This document shows, one piece after another, positions 8,818 through 18,728 of a stretch of 64,000 bases of DNA (its first letter is position 1; the number at the start of each line of letters is the position of its first letter). Below the pieces are notes generated by a model. The model was not told where the DNA came from, ran no database searches, and saw only the letters and a program-made list of their open reading frames with translations. The position numbers and the translations under genes were made by a program. The stretch is from CAWGJF01 sp963822905 (GTDB lineage Bacteria; Bacteroidota; Ignavibacteria; Ignavibacteriales; Ignavibacteriaceae): NCBI GenBank assembly GCA_963822905.1, contig CAWGJF010000001.1:1674001-1738000 (forward strand), in the 5' to 3' direction.

Positions 8818-10755
8818 ATGGGAAAAATAATAGGTATCGATTTAGGTACGACAAATTCATGTGTAGCTGTAATGGAAGGAAATGACCCGGTTGTTATTCC
8901 AAATTCGGAAGGCGGAAGAACAACACCATCAGTTGTTGCTTTTTCAAAATCAGGTGAAAGGCTTGTAGGGCAACCGGCAAAAAGGCAGGCAATTACTAAT
9001 CCAACAAATACAATCTTTTCCATAAAGAGGTTTATGGGAAGAAATATTAGTGAAGTTTCAACTGAAATGGGTGAAGTGCCTTATAAAGTTGTTCCCGGTG
9101 ATAGTAATTCAGCAAGAGTAAATATAGATGATCGTGTTTATTCTCCACCAGAAATTAGTGCAATGATATTACAGAAAATGAAAAAGACCGCAGAAGAATA
9201 TCTTGGACAGGAAGTATCCGAAGCTGTTATTACTGTACCGGCATATTTTAACGATTCACAGAGACAAGCAACTAAGGACGCTGGTGAAATAGCAGGTTTA
9301 AAAGTTAAAAGAATAATTAATGAACCAACCGCTGCAGCTTTAGCATATGGATTGGATAAGAAAACAAAAGATCACACAGTCGCAATTTACGATCTTGGCG
9401 GCGGAACGTTTGATATTTCTGTTTTACAACTTGGTGATGGAGTATTTGAAGTTAAATCAACAAATGGAGACACACATTTAGGTGGCGATGATTTTGATCA
9501 GAGATTAATCAATTTTCTTGCGGATGAATTCCAGAAATCCGATAGTATTGATTTGAGAAAAGATCCAATGGCTTTACAAAGGCTGAAAGAGGCAGCTGAA
9601 AAAGCTAAGATTGAATTGTCATCATCTTCTTCGACAGATGTTAATCTTCCATTTATTACAGCAACACAGGATGGCCCGAAACATTTAAATCTGAATATTT
9701 CCAGATCAAAATTTGAGCAATTGATTCATGACCTTGTTGATAGAACGAGAATCCCTTGTGAAAATGCAATTAAGGATGCCGGTGTTAGTTCTTCAGAGAT
9801 AGATGAAGTTATTCTTGTTGGCGGTTCAACTAGAATTCCGATGGTTCAGGAATTAGTTAAAAAATTATTTGGTAAAGAGCCACATAAAGGTGTTAACCCG
9901 GATGAAGTAGTTGCAATTGGTGCAGCAATCCAGGGTGGTGTTCTTGCTGGTGATGTTAAAGATGTTCTTTTACTTGACGTAACACCGCTTTCACTTGGAA
10001 TCGAAACTCTTGGTAGTGTGTTTACAAAATTGATTGATGCAAATACAACTATCCCTACGAGAAAAAGTGAAACTTTTTCCACGGCATCTGATAGTCAACC
10101 TTCGGTTGAAATACATGTTCTTCAAGGTGAGAGATCAATGGCTGCGGATAACAGGACACTTGGAAGGTTCCATCTTGATGGAATTCCACCAGCACCGAGA
10201 GGAATCCCGCAAATTGAAGTTACTTTTGATATAGATGCAAACGGGATAATGCATGTTAGTGCAAAGGATAAAGCGACTAATAAAGAACAGAGCATCAGGA
10301 TTACATCTTCCAGCGGCTTAAACCAGGATGAAATAGAAAAAATGAAAAACGATGCAAAAGAACATGCTGCTGAAGATAAAAAGAAGAAAGAATCAGTTGA
10401 AGTTAGAAACCAGGCTGATAGTTTGGTATTCCAGACTAAAAAGCAGATGGAAGAATTGAAAGATAAAATTACTCCGGATGTTAAATCAAAACTGGAAGCT
10501 GAAATCAAGAAAGTTGAAGATGCAGTTGCAACAAATAATTCAGACCAGATAAAAAGTGCAACAGATTCATTAAGCAAAGCCTGGAATGAAATTGCTTCAA
10601 AGTTATATTCACAAACAGGTGGAGAACAACAAGGAGCACCGCAACAGCAACAAACAACAGGACAGGAACAGACTAAAAAAGATGAAAAGGAAGAAGTTCA
10701 GGATGCATCTTATGAAGTTGTTGATGATGAAGAAGATAAAAAGAAAAAAGAATAG
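8818..10755 (+). CDS. dnaK: Molecular chaperone DnaK (Hsp70)
   Basis: This is a full-length Hsp70 of 645 residues. The ATPase domain shows GIDLGTTNSCVAV, IINEPTAAALAYG, YDLGGGTFDIS and ILVGGSTRIP. The substrate-binding domain shows LLLDVTPLSLGIET and GIPPAPRGIPQIEV. A charged, Q-rich tail follows and ends DDEEDKKKKE, close to the usual DnaK C-terminal pattern. A strong AAGGAG ribosome-binding site precedes the ATG. It lies between two small heat-shock protein genes and ends just before a clear terminator. No dnaJ or grpE is adjacent. Confidence 0.98.
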   Translation: MGKIIGIDLGTTNSCVAVMEGNDPVVIPNSEGGRTTPSVVAFSKSGERLVGQPAKRQAITNPTNTIFSIKRFMGRNISEVSTEMGEVPYKVVPGDSNSARVNIDDRVYSPPEISAMILQKMKKTAEEYLGQEVSEAVITVPAYFNDSQRQATKDAGEIAGLKVKRIINEPTAAALAYGLDKKTKDHTVAIYDLGGGTFDISVLQLGDGVFEVKSTNGDTHLGGDDFDQRLINFLADEFQKSDSIDLRKDPMALQRLKEAAEKAKIELSSSSSTDVNLPFITATQDGPKHLNLNISRSKFEQLIHDLVDRTRIPCENAIKDAGVSSSEIDEVILVGGSTRIPMVQELVKKLFGKEPHKGVNPDEVVAIGAAIQGGVLAGDVKDVLLLDVTPLSLGIETLGSVFTKLIDANTTIPTRKSETFSTASDSQPSVEIHVLQGERSMAADNRTLGRFHLDGIPPAPRGIPQIEVTFDIDANGIMHVSAKDKATNKEQSIRITSSSGLNQDEIEKMKNDAKEHAAEDKKKKESVEVRNQADSLVFQTKKQMEELKDKITPDVKSKLEAEIKKVEDAVATNNSDQIKSATDSLSKAWNEIASKLYSQTGGEQQGAPQQQQTTGQEQTKKDEKEEVQDASYEVVDDEEDKKKKE

Positions 10756-10769
10756 TTAACCATGAAAGG

Positions 10770-10801
10770 AACCGGACATTTATATAGTGTCCGGTTTTTT
10801 T
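10770..10801 (+). terminator. Rho-independent terminator after dnaK
   Basis: A nine-base perfect stem (AACCGGACA / TGTCCGGTT, 10770-10778 with 10788-10796) is followed by a run of T. It lies 14 bases after the dnaK stop and separates dnaK from the second small heat-shock gene. Confidence 0.9.
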
Positions 10802-10823
10802 ATCAATAAAATATTATTAAAAA

Positions 10824-11213
10824 ATGAACAGAGGAATAGTAGTTTTTAAAAATCAGCAAATATCACTTGAAGAATTGCTCTCCACAGAAAAAAGTGTTCT
10901 TCCCGATTCAGATATTTTCGAAACAAAAGATGATTACGTTCTTGTTGTAAATATACCGGGAGTTTCGAGAAATGATATTTCTGTAAAAATCAATGATTCA
11001 CAATTAATGATTTTCGGCAGAATTAATTATAACGAAGTAATGAATAGAGATTATATTTTGAATGAAGCAGAAACAGGGAACTACTATCGAACCTTCAAAA
11101 TATCTGATTCAATAGATATGCAAGGAATCGAAGCTAAATATGAAAACGGTCAATTAACTTTGAGACTTCCGAAAGACGAAAATATTAAATCCAGAACAAT
11201 TCCAATCCTTTGA
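10824..11213 (+). CDS. Second small heat-shock protein (Hsp20 family)
   Basis: A 129-residue alpha-crystallin-domain protein. The domain covers about residues 33-125, with VVNIPGVSRNDISVKI in the expected early strand and the YENGQLTLRLPK edge strand near the end. It differs strongly from the paralogue upstream of dnaK, so it is not a recent duplication. The strong terminator between dnaK and this gene means it probably has its own promoter in the short gap, or depends on readthrough. Confidence 0.88.
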   Translation: MNRGIVVFKNQQISLEELLSTEKSVLPDSDIFETKDDYVLVVNIPGVSRNDISVKINDSQLMIFGRINYNEVMNRDYILNEAETGNYYRTFKISDSIDMQGIEAKYENGQLTLRLPKDENIKSRTIPIL

Positions 11214-11325
11214 GCAGAAACCCGTTTATTACTGGTTCTTTTCTAAATACTCCTTCCACCTTAAGTTTAATTATTTGAGAATAATACTTAATTTATAGCA
11301 TAATTAAAGTCTTTTTCTCCGTATA

Positions 11326-12420
11326 ATGACTTCATCAGAAAAAAAACACAGAATCATTTTTATTGATTTAATGAGGGCATTTGCTGTTATACAAATGGTG
11401 CAGGGGCATACAATTAATGTTGTTTTACTAAATGATTACAGGACGTCTGAATTTCCGATTTACGGTGCCTGGAATTTTATGAGAGGATTGACGGCTCCTA
11501 TTTTTCTATTCTCTGCAGGAGTTGTCTTTACTTATTTATTTCGGTTAGTTGATAAATCATTTTTCAAAAACCCGCGTGTATTAAAGGGAATTAAAAGAGC
11601 TTTTCTACTGATATTTTTAGGTTACCTTTTAAGATATCCTACCTGGTCAGTTTTTGATTTCCGTTATGTAACAGAAGAATCTCTAAGAACATTTTATACT
11701 GTTGACGTGTTGCATCTGATTGGCTGTGGATTGTTAGTTGTATTATCCCTTTTGCTAATTTCCGAAAAATTTAAAATCAATGATTCTTATACATTTGGTA
11801 TAATTTCACTTTTAATTATTTTTTTAACTCCTCTGATTTACAAAATAAACTGGAGTGCTATTTTACCAGTTCCCTTAGCGGGTTATATGTCTGCTGAAAA
11901 TGGATCACTGTTTCCATTATTTCCCTGGCTTGCTTACCTGTTGATGGGAGGAGTACTTGGAAGCTACCTTGCAAAAAACCCAATGGTTTTTAAATCCGTA
12001 AATTTCAGTCTGATTTTGGGAATAATTGGATTTGCATTAATTCTAATTTCAATGCTTTTTGATTTGTTTACGCATGAACTAGGATACGATACGACAATTT
12101 ATTCTGCAACACCCAACATTGTATTTTTCCGTCTAGGATTTGTGGTAGTATTAAATTCACTCGTATCATATATTGCCCTGAAAGTTGAAACTATTCCCAG
12201 GTTTATTATTCTGGTTGGTCGTAATACGTTGCTCATTTATATTGTGCATCTGCTTATTTTATATGGAAGTGCCTGGAACCCGGGGATTTCAAACATCTGG
12301 GGAAACACGTTTGATGGATGGCAGTCTTTTGGCGCAGCGATTATAATGTTAACTTTAATGACGTTATTTGTACTATTAATCCATTTTTTCAAAATTAGAA
12401 ATAAACAACTGGTTACATAA
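11326..12420 (+). CDS. DUF1624 / heparan-alpha-glucosaminide N-acetyltransferase-like membrane protein
   Basis: This 364-residue integral membrane protein has about ten hydrophobic segments. The first carries IDLMRAFAVIQMVQGH, the pattern of the DUF1624/YeiB/acyltransferase-3 superfamily, in which a membrane His takes part in acyl transfer from acyl-CoA. The GAWNFMRGLTAPIFLFSAG segment also matches this family. The acceptor cannot be told from sequence; cell-wall or exported sugars are typical. It sits 14 bases before ruvB with no functional link apparent. Confidence 0.72.
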   Translation: MTSSEKKHRIIFIDLMRAFAVIQMVQGHTINVVLLNDYRTSEFPIYGAWNFMRGLTAPIFLFSAGVVFTYLFRLVDKSFFKNPRVLKGIKRAFLLIFLGYLLRYPTWSVFDFRYVTEESLRTFYTVDVLHLIGCGLLVVLSLLLISEKFKINDSYTFGIISLLIIFLTPLIYKINWSAILPVPLAGYMSAENGSLFPLFPWLAYLLMGGVLGSYLAKNPMVFKSVNFSLILGIIGFALILISMLFDLFTHELGYDTTIYSATPNIVFFRLGFVVVLNSLVSYIALKVETIPRFIILVGRNTLLIYIVHLLILYGSAWNPGISNIWGNTFDGWQSFGAAIIMLTLMTLFVLLIHFFKIRNKQLVT

Positions 12421-12434
12421 ATATCTGTCGGCAA

Positions 12435-13460
12435 ATGAGAAAAGCAAATTCTGTTGAACCAGCAATGAATGAAGAAGAGAAAAATTTTGAGCAAACTTTA
12501 AGACCGTCATTACTCGGGGAGTTTGTAGGGCAAAATCGAATTACAGAAAATTTGAATGTGTTTATAACTGCTGCAAAAAAAAGAGAGGAAGCACTTGATC
12601 ATACTTTGCTGACTGGTCCACCGGGACTTGGGAAAACCACGTTGGCACATATAATTGCAAATGAGCTTGGTTCCAAAATTAAAGTTACATCAGGTCCGGT
12701 ACTTGAAAAACCGGGTGATCTTGCAGGAATACTAACTAACCTTGAAGAGAAATCTGTTTTATTTATTGATGAAATACATAGGCTTAGTCCTGTTGTTGAA
12801 GAATACCTTTATTCGGCAATGGAAGATTATAAACTTGATATAATGATTGACAGTGGACCGAATGCACGTTCGATTCAAATTAGTTTACCGAAATACACTT
12901 TAATCGGGGCAACAACAAGGGCCGGAATGCTAACCTCACCATTGCGGGACAGATTCGGAATAAAGTTCAGGCTTGATTATTATCCGGCTGATAATCTGCA
13001 GCAAATTATAACACGTTCTGCAAAAATAATTGATGTTAAAATTGATGGTAATGCTTCTGTTGAAATTTCTAAGAGATCGCGTGGAACACCGAGAATTGCA
13101 AACAGGCTCTTGAGAAGAACTCGTGACTTTGCTGACTTTGATAATAAGAAAATTATAGACCTGGAAATATCAAAGAAAGCTTTGAACGCACTTGAAGTTG
13201 ATGAATTCGGACTTGATGAAATGGATAAAGAAATTATTCTTGCTATCATTGAAAAATTTAATGGCGGGCCTGTTGGTTTGAATACTATTGCAGTAGCTGT
13301 AAACGAGGACCCTGGTACAATTGAAGAAGTTTATGAACCGTACTTAATACAGCAAGGATTTATTCAACGCACACCTAGGGGAAGAGAAGCAACTTCATTG
13401 GCTTACAAAAGATTCCAGAGACCAATAAGCAAGAGGAATGATAATTCTCTTTTTGACTAA
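12435..13460 (+). CDS. ruvB: Holliday junction branch migration DNA helicase RuvB
   Basis: RuvB is the AAA+ motor that drives RuvA-bound Holliday junctions. Walker A is GPPGLGKTTL (from residue 61), Walker B is VLFIDEIHRL, sensor 1 is IGATTRAG, and the C-terminal winged helix has RTPRGREAT. Its 341 residues are normal. A second ATG at 12465 would remove ten residues and begins closer to the conserved RP segment; either could be used. ruvA and ruvC are not in the window. Confidence 0.97.
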   Translation: MRKANSVEPAMNEEEKNFEQTLRPSLLGEFVGQNRITENLNVFITAAKKREEALDHTLLTGPPGLGKTTLAHIIANELGSKIKVTSGPVLEKPGDLAGILTNLEEKSVLFIDEIHRLSPVVEEYLYSAMEDYKLDIMIDSGPNARSIQISLPKYTLIGATTRAGMLTSPLRDRFGIKFRLDYYPADNLQQIITRSAKIIDVKIDGNASVEISKRSRGTPRIANRLLRRTRDFADFDNKKIIDLEISKKALNALEVDEFGLDEMDKEIILAIIEKFNGGPVGLNTIAVAVNEDPGTIEEVYEPYLIQQGFIQRTPRGREATSLAYKRFQRPISKRNDNSLFD

Positions 13461-13493
13461 TCTTATTTAAAAATAAATTAAAAATAATTTGAA

Positions 13494-15377
13494 ATGAAAA
13501 CTAAGTTAAGAATTGTTTTTGCGATTTGTATTTTACTTACTCTTCAACTTTCAGCACAATCTGATCTATATATAGCTCGCAATGTTAAACAAGCTTTTAC
13601 AAACGGAACAAGATCGTTTGATGGAAAACCCGGGAAAAATTATTGGCAAAATTCTTCAGACTACAATATTAAAGTAAACATTGATCTTAAAAGCCATTCA
13701 TTAGTCGGTTCAGAAACGATCAAGTATTATAATAATAGTCCTGACACATTAAAAACTTTTGTAATTCGTTTATATCAGAATATTTTGAAAAAAGGTTCGA
13801 TACGTGATTTTACAGTCCCGGATCCTGAAGCTATAAATGATGGAGTAAAGATTTCTAAAATTAATATTAATGAAGATAATTTCTCATCTGAAGATGAAAC
13901 CGTTTCGATTAATTCTACAATAATGACCATCAAGCTTGCAAAATATATTGAACCAAAAAGCGAGTCGAATCTGAAATTGGAATGGAGTTTTCCATTGCAG
14001 GATAAAGTGCAAATCAGAATGGGGGGTTATGACTCAACTTCATATTTAATTGGCTACTGGTATCCTCAAATTTCTGTTTATGATGATATCGATGGATGGG
14101 ACACTTACCAATACGCAGGTATCCGGGAATTCTATAATGATTTTAATAATTATTCTGTTGAAATAACTGTCCCAAAAACCTTTGGTGTTTGGGGAACCGG
14201 GACTCTTCAGAATGCTGAAGAAATTTTTAATGCAGAATATCTTAAAAGGATTCAACAAGCTCAAATATCTGATTCTGTAGTTAGAATTATAACTGAACAG
14301 GATTTAAATAAAAACAAAATATTTATAGATAATTCCAAGAATACATTTAGGTACAAAGCCGAAAACGTTACCGATTTTGCATTCTCTTTTAGTGATCACT
14401 ACTTGTGGGATGGAATTAGTTTTGAAGTCGATAAGAAATCCGGAAGAAGAATTTTTATTAACGCAGTTTATAAAAGAGAATCGACTGATTTTTATAATGT
14501 TGCAAACATTGCAAGGGAAACTATTCAATATCTATCTACAAAAATGCCTGATGTTCCATTTCCTTTTCCTTGTTTTACTGTATTTAATGGCTCTGGTGGG
14601 ATGGAATTCCCGATGATGATTAATGATGGATCAACAGATTCCATAGAAAGAACTGTTCAATTAACTTCTCATGAAACCTCACATCAATATTTCCCTTTTT
14701 TCATGGGTACTAATGAGCAAAAATATGCGTTTATGGATGAAGGTTGGGCTGTATTTTTACCACTGAGACTTCAACAGAATTATTATAAAAATGATTTTCC
14801 CAGGATTAAGGAAATAAAGAATTATGAAAACTTTGCAGGTGATGAGACTGAAATTCCATTAATGGTACCATCTGTAAATTTGGAATATCGTTCATACCGT
14901 AATTCTGCATATGCAAGATCATCACTGGCATACAGGTTTCTTGATGATTTATTAGGTGATTCACTTTTTTTGGATGCTCTGCACGAATTTATGAATAACT
15001 GGCATGGGAAACATCCCATCCCTTATGATTTCTTTTATACTTTCAACCGAATCTCGGGAAAAGATTTAAGCTGGTACTGGAAACCATGGTTTTTTGAGTT
15101 TGGTTACCCTGATTTAAAACTTTCAAAAGCGTATATAGAAGATGATTTATTAAAAATTGTAATTCAAAAAGTTGGTAACATTCCAATTCCTGCGGCTTTG
15201 AATATTATTTATGAAGATGGAAGTCAAGAAAAAATTTATCGAAATGCCGATGTGTGGAAGGATTCTGATGAATTGAATTTGAGTTACAAAATACCCAGGC
15301 TTGTAAAACAAGTAGTGTTGGGGAGGGAAGATATACCGGATACGAATAAAGAAAACAATATTATTGTAATCCACTAA
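13494..15377 (+). CDS. Exported M1-family zinc metallopeptidase
   Basis: A signal peptide (to about residue 21) precedes an aminopeptidase-N-like protein of 627 residues. The zinc site is HETSH at residues 393-397, with the third ligand E416 in DEGWAVF at exactly the HEXXH-X18-E spacing of M1 peptidases. The substrate-anchoring GAMEN motif is replaced by GGMEF at about residue 368, as in many Bacteroidota homologues. It probably acts in the periplasm or on the surface. No T9SS sorting domain is present at the C-terminus. Confidence 0.9.
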   Translation: MKTKLRIVFAICILLTLQLSAQSDLYIARNVKQAFTNGTRSFDGKPGKNYWQNSSDYNIKVNIDLKSHSLVGSETIKYYNNSPDTLKTFVIRLYQNILKKGSIRDFTVPDPEAINDGVKISKININEDNFSSEDETVSINSTIMTIKLAKYIEPKSESNLKLEWSFPLQDKVQIRMGGYDSTSYLIGYWYPQISVYDDIDGWDTYQYAGIREFYNDFNNYSVEITVPKTFGVWGTGTLQNAEEIFNAEYLKRIQQAQISDSVVRIITEQDLNKNKIFIDNSKNTFRYKAENVTDFAFSFSDHYLWDGISFEVDKKSGRRIFINAVYKRESTDFYNVANIARETIQYLSTKMPDVPFPFPCFTVFNGSGGMEFPMMINDGSTDSIERTVQLTSHETSHQYFPFFMGTNEQKYAFMDEGWAVFLPLRLQQNYYKNDFPRIKEIKNYENFAGDETEIPLMVPSVNLEYRSYRNSAYARSSLAYRFLDDLLGDSLFLDALHEFMNNWHGKHPIPYDFFYTFNRISGKDLSWYWKPWFFEFGYPDLKLSKAYIEDDLLKIVIQKVGNIPIPAALNIIYEDGSQEKIYRNADVWKDSDELNLSYKIPRLVKQVVLGREDIPDTNKENNIIVIH

Positions 15378-15396
15378 TTATTCAAAAGTTAATCCG

Positions 15397-16239
15397 CTAG
15401 TCAAAACTAAGATAAGTATTTTGTTTATTTCTGAATATTCCATTTATAAAATTATAAATAGCAAACAGTTCAAGGGAAAAGGGGATATAACCTATATATC
15501 CCAATGCAGGCATTTCGAAAATATGGAAAAAATCGGCAAGTGGTAAATGATAAATCCATTTCGGATAAGAATAATAATTCCACATTTCCCAAAAGAAACC
15601 ACAGATCAGACAGCCTGCTATAAGACAGACCACCGGTTTCCAGTTTCCCTCAGACAAAAATGTAAATAAAGATGAGTTTCCCATCCAGGTGTTCAATGGT
15701 TCAATAATTAAATACATTGAAATCCAGATTAGATAGAAAAAATAATCCGGCAGAAATATGAGTAGAACTAAACAAAAAATTCCTGCAGTAAAAATTATGC
15801 TTGTTTTAGCAGTTGATTTTTTTGTTGCTCTTTTATTATGAAAATAATTAGCCCAATTAAATGCTGAAATTAATTCTGCGGTTTCAAAAACTGCGGGCAT
15901 TACAGTAGAAAATGAAAGAGTTGCATAAACAGCATATTCAAAATCAGTAAAGAATACTTTTCCCAAATACATCCAGTTACCGGTTCTTTCATTTAACAAT
16001 TCAAATAACCACCACGATGGGGCAGAAATAAGAAATAATAAAATAAATTTCTTCCAATTTCTTTTTAAAAGAGATGAACCTTTTCTCAAAAAAACATTTG
16101 AATCGACAAAAAATATATATCCAAGCCAGAGAGGGAAGAATAACAGGTAAGTACGTAAACCGGTTAATGACCAGTTTAAATACCAGCATACTGATATTAG
16201 AATTAAACCTAGAAAAAAATGCACGGGGAGTTTCTTCAA
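15397..16239 (-). CDS. Polytopic membrane protein of unknown function
   Basis: I do not recognise the family. The 280-residue protein has seven or eight hydrophobic segments, with many Trp and Tyr at their edges (for example APSWWLFELLNERTGNW and GFFWEMWNYYSYPKW). The conserved-looking W, E and N residues inside membrane segments hint at an enzyme or carrier rather than a simple anchor. It converges with the M1 peptidase gene (20-base gap). The terminator at about 16.29 kb separates it from the T9SS cargo gene upstream on the same strand. Confidence 0.7.
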   Translation of the reverse strand: MKKLPVHFFLGLILISVCWYLNWSLTGLRTYLLFFPLWLGYIFFVDSNVFLRKGSSLLKRNWKKFILLFLISAPSWWLFELLNERTGNWMYLGKVFFTDFEYAVYATLSFSTVMPAVFETAELISAFNWANYFHNKRATKKSTAKTSIIFTAGIFCLVLLIFLPDYFFYLIWISMYLIIEPLNTWMGNSSLFTFLSEGNWKPVVCLIAGCLICGFFWEMWNYYSYPKWIYHLPLADFFHIFEMPALGYIGYIPFSLELFAIYNFINGIFRNKQNTYLSFD

Positions 16240-16283
16240 TTCAAATATTTATTTTTTGTTACTACAATAAAAGTAAAAGAAAT

Positions 16284-16310
16284 AAAAAAGACCACCCATC
16301 CAGGTGGTCT
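16284..16310 (-). terminator. Rho-independent terminator of the T9SS cargo gene
   Basis: Stem AGACCACC / GGTGGTCT (16289-16296 with 16303-16310) with a six-base loop. On the minus strand it is followed by a T run (AAAAAA at 16284-16289 on the plus strand). It lies 27 bases beyond the stop at 16337. Confidence 0.85.
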
Positions 16311-16336
16311 TTCATAAATAAATATTTAATGGAATA

Positions 16337-18216
16337 TTATTTTATCAACATCATTTTCTTTGTCTGGACAAAACTCTTTCCACCACTCACTGGAATTGCT
16401 TCCATTTTATAGAAGTAAACTCCGCTTGAAAGGTTTCTTCCGTCAAAAGTTACTTCGTGATTTCCGGCATCCATTGTTCCATTAATTAAAGTAGTAACTT
16501 CATTTCCAATCACATCATATATCTTAATCTTAACAGTTGAGTTCTGGGGCACATTGTATTTAATTACTGTGCTTGGGTTAAATGGGTTAGGATAATTCTG
16601 ATTAAGCTTAAATGATTTTATTGGTGTATTATCTTCTTTAACACTTACAGGTAGTAAATTCTCTCCGTTGTAATAAATATCTGTAGGTCCGAAAGCCCAG
16701 TATGCAAAGGTACTATATCGCATATTTGCAGCATCTCTATAAATTGCGCAAACAGGCGGGTTGGTTCCTGTGAATGATAAAGAGTTCCTTTAAATGTAGT
16801 TCCACCTAGAGATCCATTAGTTCCTCTACGTACATTGATAGAATCATAATTAAAATTTGAATAGACAACCATAAAATCTCCTGTTCCGCTCATCGAGTCA
16901 GCTGAAACCGCAGTCCAGTTTGTGGTTTTAGTAAACTGTTGGTCCAATGTATAATCTAAACCCCACGTTACTCCACCATCTATAGAAGTATGGTAAACAC
17001 CAACACTATCTTTTGTACATGATATAATTATATCTTTAGGATCAGTACGAACACCTTGTTTTATTGCAATAAATGGTTTTTCATAGTATTTTCCTTGGAA
17101 TACTGATGGATTCAAGAAAATGGTCCTGAAGTCTGAAGATAAACTTGACCATGATGTTACAAATCCCCTGATTAAGTTATAGCCAGAAAAATCTCTTTGA
17201 GTTACAATCATTATAGAATCACTAAAGTTGGCCCCAGGTAAAAATGCTGCATTAGGATATCGATCTACCCAGCTAGACGATGCAAAACCTAATGAAACTG
17301 AAGTATGGCTATCACCCCAATCTATACTTCTGTATAAATTTATATTATATGTTGAATCTGCATCATTACTATAATCACCTACTATACATCCAATATAAGT
17401 AGCAGTACCGTAGTATTGTCCATCACTTACTGCGGATACATAATTAAATTCTCTGCCCGCTGGTGGTGTATCTATACTTCTTATATTATAGTGACCAGTA
17501 GCTGGATTAAATGAGAAAAAACCCAAAGCAGCACCATTATTATCTGTGGCAGCAGAATGTGTATAATATACTATTATTAAAGTCGAATCATTTGTAGTCC
17601 CTCTTTTGTCAACAATCATTGAAAGTGTCATTATGTATGCGTTTATAGAAGGGTAATAAATACCACCTATATATGACCAGGTTGCTCCTTCATCCGTGGA
17701 TCTGACAATCTGAATACCTCTATAGCCAGCCTGATTCAATGAATGAGCTATATACATATTTCCATCATCACCATGTTTTAAATCAAGGTTACGTCTCTGG
17801 TAATTTAAAGTAGTACCAGTATCTGCGAGTACGTCATTATTAAGCCAATCCGGTTTATAGTTAATGCTAGAAAAACCTCGGTCGGGAATTGGAAGTTCTT
17901 CTTGATTTTGAAATTCTGAAGTTCCAACTACTCTGACTCCATTTGAGTAATTTTTTAGTATAATGTTGTTCAACTCGTTCATTTTTACAATATCGTTGTT
18001 CTTTCTTGCTTCATTTAAAGCATCAAGAATTTCGGTAGGAACTTCAGTTTTAGAATGGGTTTGATTTTGAACAAAGACACGTTCTTGGGGTGTTATACCA
18101 TTATTACTCCCCACACCAGTTACAGATTCCGGACCTATATCCGAGTTTTGAGAAAATATAAACTGGGTACAAAACAGAAATGAAAAAAATGTGACTAATA
18201 TTAATTTTTTAGTCAT
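16337..18216 (-). pseudogene. Sialidase/BNR-like T9SS cargo protein with one frameshift
   Basis: A signal peptide, then about 470 residues with BNR-like motifs (STDEGATWSYIGG, SIDGGVTWG), suggest a beta-propeller related to sialidases. The first frame runs from 18216 and ends in an unrelated tail at 16645. A second frame, open from about 16792, continues sensibly (FTGTNPPVCAIYRDAAN) and reaches a complete T9SS type A sorting domain with NQNYPNPFNPSTVI and a QTKKMMLIK end. One single-base indel near 16786-16795 would rejoin them into about 625 residues. AGGAGG precedes the ATG. Because everything else is intact, this is either a very recent mutation or a sequence error. Confidence 0.82.
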
Positions 18217-18728
18217 TAGGGCCTCCTGGAATGTTATTTAATATTAAGCTGAATTAGATTGAAAACAAATTAATTGTTCAATTCATTCTGCTTTTTGAGT
18301 TTCAAATATATTTCTAAGACTATATAGTCTTTTGATAAAATTATTCAACTTGTGATAAACACAAATTGCAAGAAGAATTTAGGTTGATGATTTTTCCGGA
18401 TACAAATGTCACCAGAAATGGGTGTTCTATGTTTCCCCGGCTAACATCCGGATAATTCATCTGATTTGGGTGGTGGCAGGCAGGATATTCTTTTGTAAAA
18501 ATTATATTCATTCTTGCTGTGATTAATAAAATAAAAATTTTGCTATATAAGAATTCAAATCTTGCTTATAACATAAGCAATTAAACTGCATTTGTGTATA
18601 GAACACATGATCTATTATAGTTGTTATTTGGAAATTAAATTAATGTAAGATCAGGACAAATTATATGAACTGAAATTTTGATTTATAAATCGAAATGTTG
18701 TCGACCCAAAAATTTAATTTATCCGCTA
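18217..18728. other. Intergenic region, no gene found
   Basis: About 510 bases between the symporter stop and the T9SS cargo start, both on the minus strand. It must hold the cargo promoter and its AGGAGG ribosome-binding site. I see no conserved RNA fold, open frame of note or convincing terminator. Confidence 0.5.

Noticed and set aside
16337..16723. A separate 128-residue T9SS protein
   Set aside because: It is only the sorting domain of the upstream gene; no signal peptide or own start region exists, and one indel rejoins it.
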